This document shows, piece after piece, positions 46,388-54,860 of a stretch of 64,000 nucleotides of DNA; position 1 is the first letter of the stretch; each line of letters opens with the position of its first letter. Made by a program: the position numbers and the translations under genes. The notes below the pieces were generated by a model. It worked only from the letters and a program-made list of their open reading frames with translations. It did not search any database and was not told the origin of the DNA. Source of the stretch: Pseudomonas pergaminensis (GTDB taxonomy: Bacteria > Pseudomonadota > Gammaproteobacteria > Pseudomonadales > Pseudomonadaceae); the NCBI RefSeq assembly GCF_024112395.2, contig NZ_CP078013.2:1426001-1490000 (forward strand). The letters are read 5' to 3'.

Positions 46388-47038
46388 TCACCGCACTGGC
46401 CATACCTCGTGGTCGCCGATCACAAAGACTCGACCGTCATCGATCTGTTCCACCGCAAAGCCACCGGTAAACGCGCCAAACGCCGGCAGCAAGCTGACCC
46501 GCGTGCCGATCTGGAAGCACGGCAGCCGCAGGCTCTGCCGACCCTTGCCGCGCAGGCGATACACCGGATGAACATGCCCAGCCAGTACATGATGGCTGGG
46601 ATGGGCGTCCGGTTCGTGCTGCAGGGCGAAGGGACCCATCAGGAGTGGCTCGGGGACGACCTCAATCCTCAAGTCGACAGGCGGGTCCCCTGCGCGTTTG
46701 TCGTGATTGCCGCGAATCAGGGTCATCGACACGTCGGGATGGCGTGCGCGCCAGGCTCTCAGCGCGCTCAGGGTGCCGCTGGCGTGCGACCCGGGGCCGT
46801 GCAGGAAATCGCCGAGAAACATCACCTGCGCGCACGGTAGCGCACACAGCAACCGATCCAGGCGCTGCAGGTTCTCGGTGGTAGTCCCTTGTGGCACCGG
46901 CTGTCCCAGGCTGCGATAGGCAGAAGCCTTGCCGAAGTGTACATCGGCAATCAGCAGGCATTGGCGCGCAGGCCAATACACGGCCTTTTCCGCCAGCAGC
47001 CACAACTCTTCACCCTCAAGCGTCAGTGAGCAATGCAT
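46388..47038 (-). CDS. pdeM: ligase-associated DNA damage response metallophosphoesterase (PdeM type)
   Basis: This 216-aa calcineurin-like phosphoesterase has the complete metal motif set: DVHFGKASAYR, GDFLHG, RGNHDK and GHVHP. This family is encoded with an ATP-dependent ligase, an Lhr-like helicase and a beta-CASP exonuclease in many proteobacteria and is inferred to trim DNA ends. Its start overlaps the helicase stop by 4 bases (ATGA), so it is the last gene of that pair. The specific substrate is unproven. Confidence 0.9.
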   Translation of the reverse strand: MHCSLTLEGEELWLLAEKAVYWPARQCLLIADVHFGKASAYRSLGQPVPQGTTTENLQRLDRLLCALPCAQVMFLGDFLHGPGSHASGTLSALRAWRARHPDVSMTLIRGNHDKRAGDPPVDLRIEVVPEPLLMGPFALQHEPDAHPSHHVLAGHVHPVYRLRGKGRQSLRLPCFQIGTRVSLLPAFGAFTGGFAVEQIDDGRVFVIGDHEVWPVR

Positions 47039-49518
47039 CAGCGCTTCCCGTTATCCGCGACTTTTTCCAGGTCCTTGACCATCCGCGCAATGCGCTCCGA
47101 GAGTTTTTCCGAACTCAAGCTTTCGCGCATTCGCTCCACCAGCAGCGGAAAGGCCAAAGGCGTAGGCCGTTCAATCAGGTGCAGGTCGCGTTTGAGCGCT
47201 GAAAGATGACGCAATGTCGCTTCCAGCCGATGAATATCCAACTCGTCGCGCAGGACTTCTTCCCCGGCCTGGGTCAGCAGCAGGTTCTGCGGGTCATATT
47301 GCTTGAACACCTCAAAGAACAATCCGCTGGAGGCCTGCACTTGCCGTGTACTTTTCGGCGCTCCTGGATAACCGGCAAACACCAACCCGGCGATGCGGGC
47401 GATTTCGCGAAAGCGGCGCAGGGCCAACTCCCCGGCATTCAGGCTGGCCGCCACATCTTCCAGCAAATGCTCAGGGCTCAGTAGCGCGTCATTCAGCAAC
47501 ACCGGCCAATCCACGGCGGTGGCGCTCAACAACTCCAGCCCGTAATCATTGACGGCAATCGAAAACGTCACGGCCTGCTGCTGGCTCACCCGCCATGCCA
47601 GTAGACTTGCCAGGCCCAAGTGCACCTGGCGCCCGGCGAATGGATACAGAAACAGGTGCCACCCCTCTCGCGACTTCAGCGCCTCGGCCAGCAAATGCTC
47701 GCGTGTCGGTAGGCCCGACCAGCGCAACTGTGTTTGCAGCAGGGTTTGCACCGCCTGCATTTCCGGGCCTTCATAGTGCCCGTGCGCCGCCGCATCAAAA
47801 CGCTCGACCACGGCTTGCGCCAGCTCATTGGAAAGCGGCATGCGCCCCCCATTCCAGCGTGGCACCGCAGCCTTTTTGGCGGTGCTGCGGCGCACATAGG
47901 CGGTCATGTTTTCCACCCGCACCAACTCCAGCAATCGCCCCGCGAACAAGAAGCCATCACCCGGCTTGAGCCGCGCGATAAAGCCTTCCTCGACGCTCCC
48001 CAGGTTCTTGCCGCCACCGCCCTTGCTCCAGAATTTCAGCTGGATACTGGCATCGCTGACAATCGTGCCGACGCTCATCCGATGACGACGCGCCAGCCGC
48101 GCATCGGGTACACGCCAGATGCCGTGCTCGTCCGGCTCCACGCGGCGGTAATCCGGGTAGGCCGTCAGCGACAAGCCGCCATGGCGCACAAACCCCAGGG
48201 CCCACGCCCAGTCTTCGTCCGTCAGGTCGCGATAGGCCCAGGCACCGCGCACTTCGGCCAGTAACGCGTCGGGCGTAAAGCCGCCGCCGAGCGCCATGCT
48301 GACCAAGTGTTGTACGAGCACATCCAATGGCTTGTGCGGTGATTCGCGCGCTTCAATGCGCCGCTGGGCAATCGCGTCCTGGGCCGCTGCGGCTTCCACC
48401 AGCTCCAGGCTGTGGGTCGGCACCAGCGTCACCCGCGAGGGGCGCCCGGGTGCATGCCCCGAACGCCCGGCGCGTTGCATCAGGCGCGCCACGCCTTTGG
48501 CAGAGCCGATCTGCAGCACCCGTTCCACCGGCAGGAAATCCACCCCCAGGTCCAGGCTCGATGTGCACACCACGGCCTTGAGCTGGCCGTCTTTCAATGC
48601 TCGTTCTACCCAATCGCGGGTTTCTCTCGACAGTGAGCCATGGTGCAGGGCGATTACCCCAGCCCAGTCAGGGCGTGCGTCCAATATCGCCTGATACCAG
48701 ATTTCCGACTGCGCCCGCGTATTGGTAAACACCAGGCAACTGCTGCTGGCGTCCACCTCAGCCACCACTTGGGGCAGCATCTTCAGGCCGATGTGCCCGG
48801 CCCAGGGAAAACGCTCGGCGACGGGTGGCAGCAAGGTGTCGACCTTCAATTGTTTAGCCGTTTTCCCTTGCACATTGACCCCGCCACCTTGTGGGACCAA
48901 TACCTCCAAGGCGTGGGATTGATTGCCCAAGGTCGCTGAGATACCCCACACCATCACATCCGGATGCCAACGCCGCAGCCGCGCCAGTGCCAGTTGCAGC
49001 TGCACGCCGCGCTTGTTGCCAATCAATTCGTGCCATTCATCCACGACCACCATGCGCAGGTGCGCCAGACTGACTTCGCTGTCGGCGCGTGCCAGCATCA
49101 GGGTCAGGCTTTCCGGTGTGGTGATCAGTGCGGTGGGCTGGCGACGGGTCTGGCGGGCGCGCTCGCTGCTGCTGGTATCGCCGGTGCGCAGGCCGACACT
49201 CCAGGGAATCTGCAAGGCTTCAAGCGGCGCCTCCAGGGCTCGGGCGGTGTCGGCCGCGAGGGCACGCATAGGCGTGATCCACAGTACCGTCAGCGGCTCA
49301 GCGGGTGGTTTGCGTTTACCTGTAGCGGGTGGGCGAGTCATGGCGAAGCGATTGAGGGCGGCGAACCACAGTGCGTAGGTTTTACCCGCGCCGGTGCTGG
49401 CATGCAGCAGCCCTGACTGGCCGCCCTTGACCGCCGCCCAGACGTCTTTTTGAAAGGCGAACGGCTTCCAGCCTTTAGTGGCGAACCATTGTTTGGCGAA
49501 GTCGACGGGTTTTGCCAT
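47038..49518 (-). CDS. ligase-associated DNA damage response DEXH-box helicase (Lhr-like)
   Basis: This SF2 helicase is 826 aa from the ATG at 49518 ([20 protein letters not shown]). Walker A is STGAGKT (41-47), motif II is [14 protein letters not shown], and motif III is ISATLGN. A second RecA domain contains [44 protein letters not shown] motifs V/VI. A winged-helix and an Lhr-type C-terminal region ([26 protein letters not shown]) follow. A GTG at 49560 in frame would add 14 residues, and neither start has a good SD. It is normally operonic with ligase and exonuclease, here separated from them by about 5.3 kb. Confidence 0.93.
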   Translation of the reverse strand: MAKPVDFAKQWFATKGWKPFAFQKDVWAAVKGGQSGLLHASTGAGKTYALWFAALNRFAMTRPPATGKRKPPAEPLTVLWITPMRALAADTARALEAPLEALQIPWSVGLRTGDTSSSERARQTRRQPTALITTPESLTLMLARADSEVSLAHLRMVVVDEWHELIGNKRGVQLQLALARLRRWHPDVMVWGISATLGNQSHALEVLVPQGGGVNVQGKTAKQLKVDTLLPPVAERFPWAGHIGLKMLPQVVAEVDASSSCLVFTNTRAQSEIWYQAILDARPDWAGVIALHHGSLSRETRDWVERALKDGQLKAVVCTSSLDLGVDFLPVERVLQIGSAKGVARLMQRAGRSGHAPGRPSRVTLVPTHSLELVEAAAAQDAIAQRRIEARESPHKPLDVLVQHLVSMALGGGFTPDALLAEVRGAWAYRDLTDEDWAWALGFVRHGGLSLTAYPDYRRVEPDEHGIWRVPDARLARRHRMSVGTIVSDASIQLKFWSKGGGGKNLGSVEEGFIARLKPGDGFLFAGRLLELVRVENMTAYVRRSTAKKAAVPRWNGGRMPLSNELAQAVVERFDAAAHGHYEGPEMQAVQTLLQTQLRWSGLPTREHLLAEALKSREGWHLFLYPFAGRQVHLGLASLLAWRVSQQQAVTFSIAVNDYGLELLSATAVDWPVLLNDALLSPEHLLEDVAASLNAGELALRRFREIARIAGLVFAGYPGAPKSTRQVQASSGLFFEVFKQYDPQNLLLTQAGEEVLRDELDIHRLEATLRHLSALKRDLHLIERPTPLAFPLLVERMRESLSSEKLSERIARMVKDLEKVADNGKR

Positions 49519-49587
49519 GCGGTGGCTGAACTCTGGAAGGTCTATTCCACAGACCTTCACCGGGCATCAAAGGTTTAACGCAATCCT

Positions 49588-49921
49588 TGTAGGGGCTGGC
49601 TTGCCGGCGAGGGTGGCCTAACTGCCGAGCACTCTCTAACTGCTGCCCCGCGATCCAACTGTAGGAGCTGGCTTGCCTGCGAAAGCGGCCTGACAGCCGA
49701 CCACAATCTAACTGCCCCCCCGCGATCCAAAAATGTGGGAGCTGGCTTGCCTGCGAAGGCGGCCTGACAGCCGACCACTCTCCAACTGTCCCCCCGCGAT
49801 CTAAAAATGTGGGAGCTGGCTTGCCTGCGAAGGCGGCCTCACAGCCGACCACTCTCTAACTGCTGCCCCGCGATCCAAATGTGGGAGCTGGCTTGCCAGC
49901 GAAGGCGGCCTGACAGCCGAC
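49588..49921. repeat. tandem array of five REP-containing units
   Basis: Five direct copies begin at 49588, 49660, 49734, 49808 and 49880 (period 72-74 bp). Each has TGTrGGxGCTGGCTTGCC, a GCGAAGGCGGCCTGACAGCC-like block, and a linker containing ctaactg-CCCCGCGATC. All copies have the same orientation, unlike the inverted REP pairs elsewhere. This is the left part of the 807-bp gene-free stretch upstream of the helicase. Confidence 0.88.
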
Positions 49922-50325
49922 CGGGATGTTGGATCAGACCGAGTACATATCCGTTATTTGGGTAACGGCTGCTATGGGTTCCGCCCTTACGGCGGCTCAC
50001 TTTTGAAAAGCGCAAAAGTAAGCAAAACGCTCTTGCCCCAACACTCGGCACCTCGCCTAGGCTCGGTGTGCCCGTAATCCGACAGGTATTTGGGGGGCCG
50101 CCGCCACGCGCCATCCATGGCGCGGGGCGGCTAAACCGGCATCCCTGCCGGTTTACCCCCCAAATCCCTGTCGAATTCCGGCCAGCGTGTTTGACGGGGC
50201 GCCTAAGATCAAAAGCGAGATCAAGATCAAGATCAAGGGCGGCTCGCTTCGCGTCGTGGGTTGCGCTGGGGCTTCAGGGTTGCGTGGATACCTATGCTCT
50301 TCTCCGGTAAGCCGGCTCCTACAGA
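49922..50325. repeat. composite intergenic repeat upstream of the helicase gene
   Basis: This ~400-bp non-coding block follows the REP array. It contains CCGCCCTTACGGCGG (49981-49995), a GGTATTTGGGGGG ... CCCCCCAAATCC inverted pair (50082-50094/50155-50166), an AAACCGGCATCCCTGCCGGTTT hairpin, an AGATCA/AGATCAA microsatellite (50207-50239) and a final half-REP (50309-50326) that abuts the transporter ATPase stop. The style matches dispersed intergenic repeats of fluorescent pseudomonads. Short open frames inside are not credible genes. Confidence 0.6.
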
Positions 50326-51090
50326 TTATTTCAGGTTACCACTCAGGAACTGTTGCAAACGCTCACTCTTCGGATTACCCAGCACGTCCTCGGGTGCGCC
50401 TTGTTCTTCCACCAGGCCTTTGTGCAGAAATAGCACTTGGCTCGATACTTTGCGCGCGAAGCTCATTTCGTGGGTCACCATGATCATGGTGCGGCCTTCC
50501 TCGGCCAGGCCTTGGATGACCTTCAATACTTCACCCACCAATTCCGGGTCGAGGGCCGAGGTGGGTTCGTCGAATAGCATGACCTCCGGTTCCATCGCCA
50601 GGGCGCGGGCGATGGCGACGCGTTGCTGCTGGCCGCCGGACAGGAACGCGGGGTATTGATCGGCCACGCGCGCCGGCAAACCCACCTTGTCCAGGTAGCG
50701 ACGGGCGCGGTCTTCGGCGTCCTTTTTGCTGCAACCCAGCACCCGGCGCGGGGCCATGGTGATGTTTTCCAGCACGCTCATGTGGCTCCACAGGTTGAAG
50801 TGCTGGAAGACCATGGCCAGGCGCGTGCGCAAGCGCTGCAGTTCGGCGTCATCGGCCACGCGCATGCCGTGGCGGTCACTGACCATGCGGATCGGCTGGC
50901 CGTCGAGGGTCATGGCGCCGTCGTTGGGCGTTTCCAGGAAGTTGATACAGCGCAAGAAGGTGCTCTTGCCCGAGCCGCTGGCGCCGATGAGGCTGATCAC
51001 GTCGCCGGTCTTGGCCTTGAGCGAAACACCTTTGAGCACCTCATTGTCGCCATAGCTTTTATGCAGGCCTTCAACGGTCAATTTGTACAT
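50326..51090 (-). CDS. amino-acid ABC transporter ATP-binding protein (AotP/HisP-like)
   Basis: This 254-aa ATPase of a polar/cationic amino-acid importer has Walker A GASGSGKST (36-44), Q-loop MVFQHFNLWSHM, ABC signature LSGGQQQRVAIARALA, Walker B VMLFDEPTSALDPE and H-loop VTHEM. The ATG at 51090 (MYKLTVEGLHKSYG) gives the family start; upstream codons are spurious. It is the last gene of a five-gene minus-strand cluster with two permeases, a binding protein and a desuccinylase-like gene. Arginine/ornithine-type substrates are inferred from similarity to aot/his systems. Confidence 0.93.
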   Translation of the reverse strand: MYKLTVEGLHKSYGDNEVLKGVSLKAKTGDVISLIGASGSGKSTFLRCINFLETPNDGAMTLDGQPIRMVSDRHGMRVADDAELQRLRTRLAMVFQHFNLWSHMSVLENITMAPRRVLGCSKKDAEDRARRYLDKVGLPARVADQYPAFLSGGQQQRVAIARALAMEPEVMLFDEPTSALDPELVGEVLKVIQGLAEEGRTMIMVTHEMSFARKVSSQVLFLHKGLVEEQGAPEDVLGNPKSERLQQFLSGNLK

Positions 51091-51103
51091 GGGGCATGCA
51101 TCC

Positions 51104-52222
51104 TTAAGGCGAAAGTAGATAGCCGCTGCGGTAGGCCTCGGTGCCAGCGACATGGCCGATGACCATCCCGGCAGTGGCCATGCGGCGCAGCGAACGGGCG
51201 TAAAGCAGGCCGGCCTTTTGGCAGTGCACGGGCGTTACGCGGTCGGAAATGGGGTCGATGATTTCGGCGATCAGTTGCCCGGCTTCCAGGTATTCACCCG
51301 GCAGGGCGCTGAACACCAGCAGGCCGCCCACCGGGGTCGCCACCGGTTCAACGCCGGCCAGCGGCGTGGCCGGGTAGGGTAGGTCGGGCAGCGGTGCGGC
51401 ATCGCCTGCAATGGCGCCGAAGTGAATCAGGTAATCGATGATCGCCTGGCAGTCGAGGCTCGCCAGGCCATGGTTGACGTCACCCTGGCCGCGCAGCTCG
51501 ACGGTGACCGAAAAGCTGCCCATGGGGATCGGGAAACGCTCGCCGAAACGTTGCTGCAACTGCCACCACACCAGGGTGAAACACTCATCGAAGGATTGTC
51601 CGCCGGAATCGGTCGCGAGCAAATTGGCCTCCGAACCGATATAGCGCGCCAACGGCTCCACCTGCGGCCAGGCCTCGGGGGTGGTGTACAGGTGCGCCAC
51701 CGCTTCGAAGTCGCAGTGCAGGTCCAGCACCATATCGGCATCGCAGGCCAGGCGTTGCAGCACCAGGCGTTGGGATTGCAATTGGGTGTCGGCACGCTGC
51801 GCGGCGAGGGTGGAGGACAGCGCGGAGCGCACCAGCTCGACGTTTCGCCGGGGATCGTCCCCCAGCCGTTCCTCGATCTGGTCACCCACCGCTTCACTGA
51901 GGTCGACAAACAGGCGATTAAAGTTTTGCCCGCTCTCCAGCTCGTAGCGGCCCAGCGGGATATCCATCAACACCTGCTCCAGGCCCACCGGATTGGCGAT
52001 GGGCACCAGCACGATCTCGCTGCGCAGGCGCCCGGCTGCTGCCAACTCTGCCAGGCGGAGCTTGAGGTGCCAGGCCACCAGCATGCCCGGCAGCTCATCG
52101 GCATGCAGCGATGACTGAATGTAGATCTTGCCCTCGGCCTGTTCCGGGCCGAAGTGAAAACTGTGAATCTGCCGCGCCGTGCCTGGCACCGGCGCGATCA
52201 GCTCATGGACGTGATGCCGCAT
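51104..52222 (-). CDS. succinylglutamate desuccinylase/aspartoacylase family protein (AotO-like)
   Basis: This 372-aa zinc-carboxypeptidase-like (M14-related) protein has zinc ligands HADE (His40/Glu43) and DLHCD (near 168), with SLHADELPG and QNFNRLFVD as family blocks. A C-terminal biotinyl-like/barrel-sandwich region includes GLLVFSALPGEYLEAGQLI. Related proteins (AotO) sit inside arginine/ornithine transport operons of Pseudomonas; whether they deacylate an imported N-acyl amino acid is not known. It lies between the permease and ATPase genes. Confidence 0.88.
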   Translation of the reverse strand: MRHHVHELIAPVPGTARQIHSFHFGPEQAEGKIYIQSSLHADELPGMLVAWHLKLRLAELAAAGRLRSEIVLVPIANPVGLEQVLMDIPLGRYELESGQNFNRLFVDLSEAVGDQIEERLGDDPRRNVELVRSALSSTLAAQRADTQLQSQRLVLQRLACDADMVLDLHCDFEAVAHLYTTPEAWPQVEPLARYIGSEANLLATDSGGQSFDECFTLVWWQLQQRFGERFPIPMGSFSVTVELRGQGDVNHGLASLDCQAIIDYLIHFGAIAGDAAPLPDLPYPATPLAGVEPVATPVGGLLVFSALPGEYLEAGQLIAEIIDPISDRVTPVHCQKAGLLYARSLRRMATAGMVIGHVAGTEAYRSGYLLSP

Positions 52223-52248
52223 GAATGCTCCTGAAAATGAAAAGCTGC

Positions 52249-52959
52249 TTAATGGCTCGGCCCGAGGAAAGCCAGCCAGCGGCGCTCTGCCAGACGAAAC
52301 AGACCGACCAGGGCAAAGGTCACGGTCAGGTAGATCAGCGCAGCGATACCGAATGATTGAAAGGTCATGAAAGTAGCCGAGTTGGCATCCCGCGCCACTT
52401 TGAGGATGTCCGGGATCGTCGCGGTGAAGGCCACCGTGGTCGAGTGCAGCATCAGGATCACTTCATTGCTGTAGTAGGGCAGCGAACGACGCAACGCCGA
52501 CGGCATGATCACATAGGCGTACAACTTCCAGCCGCTCAAGCCGTAGGCCTTGGCCGCCTCGACTTCACCATGGGCCATGCTGCGGATCGCCCCGGCGAAG
52601 ATCTCCGTGGTGTAGGCACAGGTGTTGAGAGCAAACGCCAGGATGGTGCAGTTCATCGCATCGCGGAAAAACGCATCCAGCAACGGCTGCTCGCGCACGG
52701 CGGCGATGCTGTAGATGCCGGTGTAGCAGATCAGCAACTGGATATAGAGCGGCGTGCCCCGAAACAGGTAGGTGTAGAACTGCACCGGCCAGCGCACCAG
52801 GCGCTTGCGCGACACACGGGCGATGGACAGCGGGATCGACACCAGGAAGCCGATGACCAGGGCTGCGGTGAGCAGCCACATCGTCATGGCCAGCCCCGTG
52901 ATGTGCTGGCCGTCGCTATAAAGGAAGGGGCGCCAGTATTCCTGCAAGAGTTCGATCAT
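52249..52959 (-). CDS. amino-acid ABC transporter permease (HisM/AotM-like)
   Basis: This 236-aa inner-membrane permease has about five to six helices and the EAA-like coupling loop GEVEAAKAYGLSGWKLYAYVIMPSALRRSLPYYSN. It forms a heterodimer with the adjacent permease, which overlaps its start by 4 bp (ATGA). It imports a cationic amino acid by inference from the cluster. Confidence 0.93.
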   Translation of the reverse strand: MIELLQEYWRPFLYSDGQHITGLAMTMWLLTAALVIGFLVSIPLSIARVSRKRLVRWPVQFYTYLFRGTPLYIQLLICYTGIYSIAAVREQPLLDAFFRDAMNCTILAFALNTCAYTTEIFAGAIRSMAHGEVEAAKAYGLSGWKLYAYVIMPSALRRSLPYYSNEVILMLHSTTVAFTATIPDILKVARDANSATFMTFQSFGIAALIYLTVTFALVGLFRLAERRWLAFLGPSH

Positions 52960-53684
52960 CGTACGGCCTCCCGGGCGCCGGCGGAGTAGCGACGTTCAAG
53001 GCGGCGCAGGACAAAGTTGGACGCGCTGGTGATCAACAGGTAGATCAGCGCGGCGAGTACGAGGAAATAGAACAGCTGGTAAGTGCTCTTGCCGGCGTCC
53101 TGGGCCGCCTTGACCAGGTCGGCCAGGCCGATGATCGACACCAGGGCCGTGGCCTTGAGCATCACCATCCAGTTATTGCCGATACCCGGCAAGGCAAAGC
53201 GCATCATCTGCGGGAAGGTCACGTAGCGAAACCGCTGGCCGCGCTTTAGCCCATAAGCCGTGGCGGCTTCCAGTTGGCCGCGCGGTACCGCGAGGATCGC
53301 GCCGCGAAAGGTCTCGGTGAAGTACGCACCGTAGATAAAGCCCAGGGTGATCACCCCGGCGCTGAATGGGTCGATCTCGATGTATTCCCATTCCATGAAG
53401 TCGGTGAGGCCGGTCAACCAGGTTTGCAGGCTGTAGAAAATCAGCAGCATCAGCACCAGGTCGGGCACTCCGCGGATCAGCGTGGTGTAGAGCTGGGCGG
53501 GGATGCGCAGGAAGGGCAGGCTGGAAAGTTTGGCGCTGGCGCCAATCAGCCCCAGCAATACGCTGACGGCCAGCGACAGCACCGACAACTTGATGGTCAT
53601 CCAGGTGCCTTGCAGCAACAGCGGGCCGAAACCCTTCAGGCTGAGCGCGCTCAACCCGAGGGTTTGCAACAATTCTTCGAACAT
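52956..53684 (-). CDS. amino-acid ABC transporter permease (HisQ/AotQ-like)
   Basis: This 242-aa permease partner has the His/Glu/Gln/Arg/opine family start (LLLQGTWMTIKLSVLSLAVSVLLGLIGA) and EAA loop (GQLEAATAYGLKRGQRFRYVTFPQMMRFALPGIGNNW). It lies downstream of the binding-protein gene with a terminator-like hairpin in the 57-bp gap, so permease expression is probably a fraction of binding-protein expression. Confidence 0.93.
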   Translation of the reverse strand: MFEELLQTLGLSALSLKGFGPLLLQGTWMTIKLSVLSLAVSVLLGLIGASAKLSSLPFLRIPAQLYTTLIRGVPDLVLMLLIFYSLQTWLTGLTDFMEWEYIEIDPFSAGVITLGFIYGAYFTETFRGAILAVPRGQLEAATAYGLKRGQRFRYVTFPQMMRFALPGIGNNWMVMLKATALVSIIGLADLVKAAQDAGKSTYQLFYFLVLAALIYLLITSASNFVLRRLERRYSAGAREAVR

Positions 53685-53702
53685 AAATCAGGACCTATGG
53701 CG

Positions 53703-53736
53703 ATAAAAAAGCGCCCCTCCAGGGGAAGGGCGCTCC
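53703..53736 (-). terminator. attenuating terminator between binding protein and permease genes
   Basis: On the minus strand AGCGCCC/GGGCGCT forms a stem followed by T6, just past the binding-protein stop. It fits the common pattern in which the periplasmic binding protein is made in excess over the membrane components. Confidence 0.85.
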
Positions 53737-53741
53737 AGGCA

Positions 53742-54521
53742 TTATTTGCCGCTGTACAGGTTCAGATCGCCAAAGTGTTTCTTCTGGATGGTGGCGTAGG
53801 TGCCATCATCGTGTAACGCTTTGATACCTTTATCCAAAAGCGCCTTCAGCTCAGTGTTACCTTTTTTGATACCGATGGCGGTTTTCGACGGCAGCAATGG
53901 GTCGTCGATGGCTGCGCTGACTTCATAACCGGCGCCTGCCGGCGATTTCAGGAAGCCCAGTTCGGCTTGCAGCATGTCCTGCACGGATGCGTCGAGACGC
54001 CCGGAGGTCAGGTCGGCATACACCTGGTCCTGGTTGGCGTAGGCCTTGGTGGTCACACCGGCTTTATCCAGTACGGCCTTGGCGTAGGCTTCCTGGATGG
54101 TGCCTTGCTCGTAACCCACGGATTTGCCCTTGAGGGACTCAGGCGTCGAGTAGCCAGCACCTTTCTTGAACACCAGCGAAGTCGGGCCGGAGAACAGTTC
54201 ACTGGAGAAGTCGATGGCCTTTTCACGCACCGGGGTCACGGTCATGGACGAAATCACGCCGTCGAACTTGTTGGCCTTGAGGCCTGGAATCATGCCGTCG
54301 AAATCACTTTCGACCCACTTGCACTTCACTTTCAGCTCGGCGCAGATCGCATTGCCCAGGTCGATATCGAAGCCTACCAGGCTGCCGTCGGCGGCCTTGG
54401 ATTCGAACGGCGCGTAGGACGGATCGACACCAAAACGCAGTTCCTTGTATTCCTTGGCCAGCGCGGTACCTGCGGCCATGCACAGAGCCAGTGCAGAAAG
54501 GGTCAGCAATGCTTTTTTCAT
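53742..54521 (-). CDS. periplasmic cationic amino-acid-binding protein
   Basis: This 259-aa substrate-binding protein has a signal peptide (MKKALLTLSALALCMAAGTALA) followed by the type II bilobal fold: LRFGVDPSYAPFESKAADGSLVGFDIDLGNAICAEL carries the classic N-terminal ligand block, and DFDGMIPGLKANKFDGVISSMTVTPVREKAIDFS the second. It resembles HisJ/LAO/AotJ proteins, so lysine, arginine, ornithine or histidine are likely ligands; the exact one is not readable. It is the head gene of the cluster. ATG 54521 is chosen because it starts the signal peptide. Confidence 0.92.
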   Translation of the reverse strand: MKKALLTLSALALCMAAGTALAKEYKELRFGVDPSYAPFESKAADGSLVGFDIDLGNAICAELKVKCKWVESDFDGMIPGLKANKFDGVISSMTVTPVREKAIDFSSELFSGPTSLVFKKGAGYSTPESLKGKSVGYEQGTIQEAYAKAVLDKAGVTTKAYANQDQVYADLTSGRLDASVQDMLQAELGFLKSPAGAGYEVSAAIDDPLLPSKTAIGIKKGNTELKALLDKGIKALHDDGTYATIQKKHFGDLNLYSGK

Positions 54522-54860
54522 TATGTAATCCCTGGAAACCAAGATAAGCGCTTGTGGCGCGTTTAGGACTGTTACTGAACGGTGTCAGACGGATCACAAG
54601 TAGCAATTTCTGCACCATAGTTCCGAATGTAGTTCCGAATGGTCGTTTTAAAAGGTGGGACAAGGGAGAGCTGAGTGTAGGAGATGCCCGAAAATGGGCG
54701 CGCAAAAAACAGTGCACCAATTTGGTTCTGGCGCAGATCAATAATGTCGGAGCTGGCTTGCCTGCGATGGCGGTGGATCAGCGAATTCATTTTTCACTGA
54801 CACGCCGCCATCGCAGGCAAGCCAGCTCCCACAAGGATTTGTGCCATTTTTAACCAGGAA
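54522..54860 (-). promoter_or_regulatory. promoter region of the amino-acid transporter operon with tandem 12-mer
   Basis: This 339-bp gene-free stretch holds a perfect tandem duplication of TAGTTCCGAATG (54618-54629 and 54630-54641), about 100 bp upstream of the binding-protein start, and a REP pair at its distal end. The abutting repeat looks like two operator half-sites. It does not resemble the ArgR consensus I know, so the regulator is unassigned. Confidence 0.5.
54749..54829. repeat. REP inverted pair between ligase and amino-acid transporter operon
   Basis: The 25-bp arms 54749-54773 and 54805-54829 are exact complements (GGAGCTGGCTTGCCTGCGAT core). They lie downstream of the ligase stop and may protect or end that transcript. 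Confidence 0.88.

Noticed and set aside
49588..49921. CRISPR array
   Set aside because: Repeated units have a constant period, but the linkers are as similar to each other as the repeats, the unit is a REP, and no cas gene is present.
49475..50483. Short open frames within the REP array and composite repeat block
   Set aside because: They translate repeat units (for example repeated 'FAGKPAPT' type peptides) and lack starts with ribosome-binding sites; this is repeat DNA, not genes.
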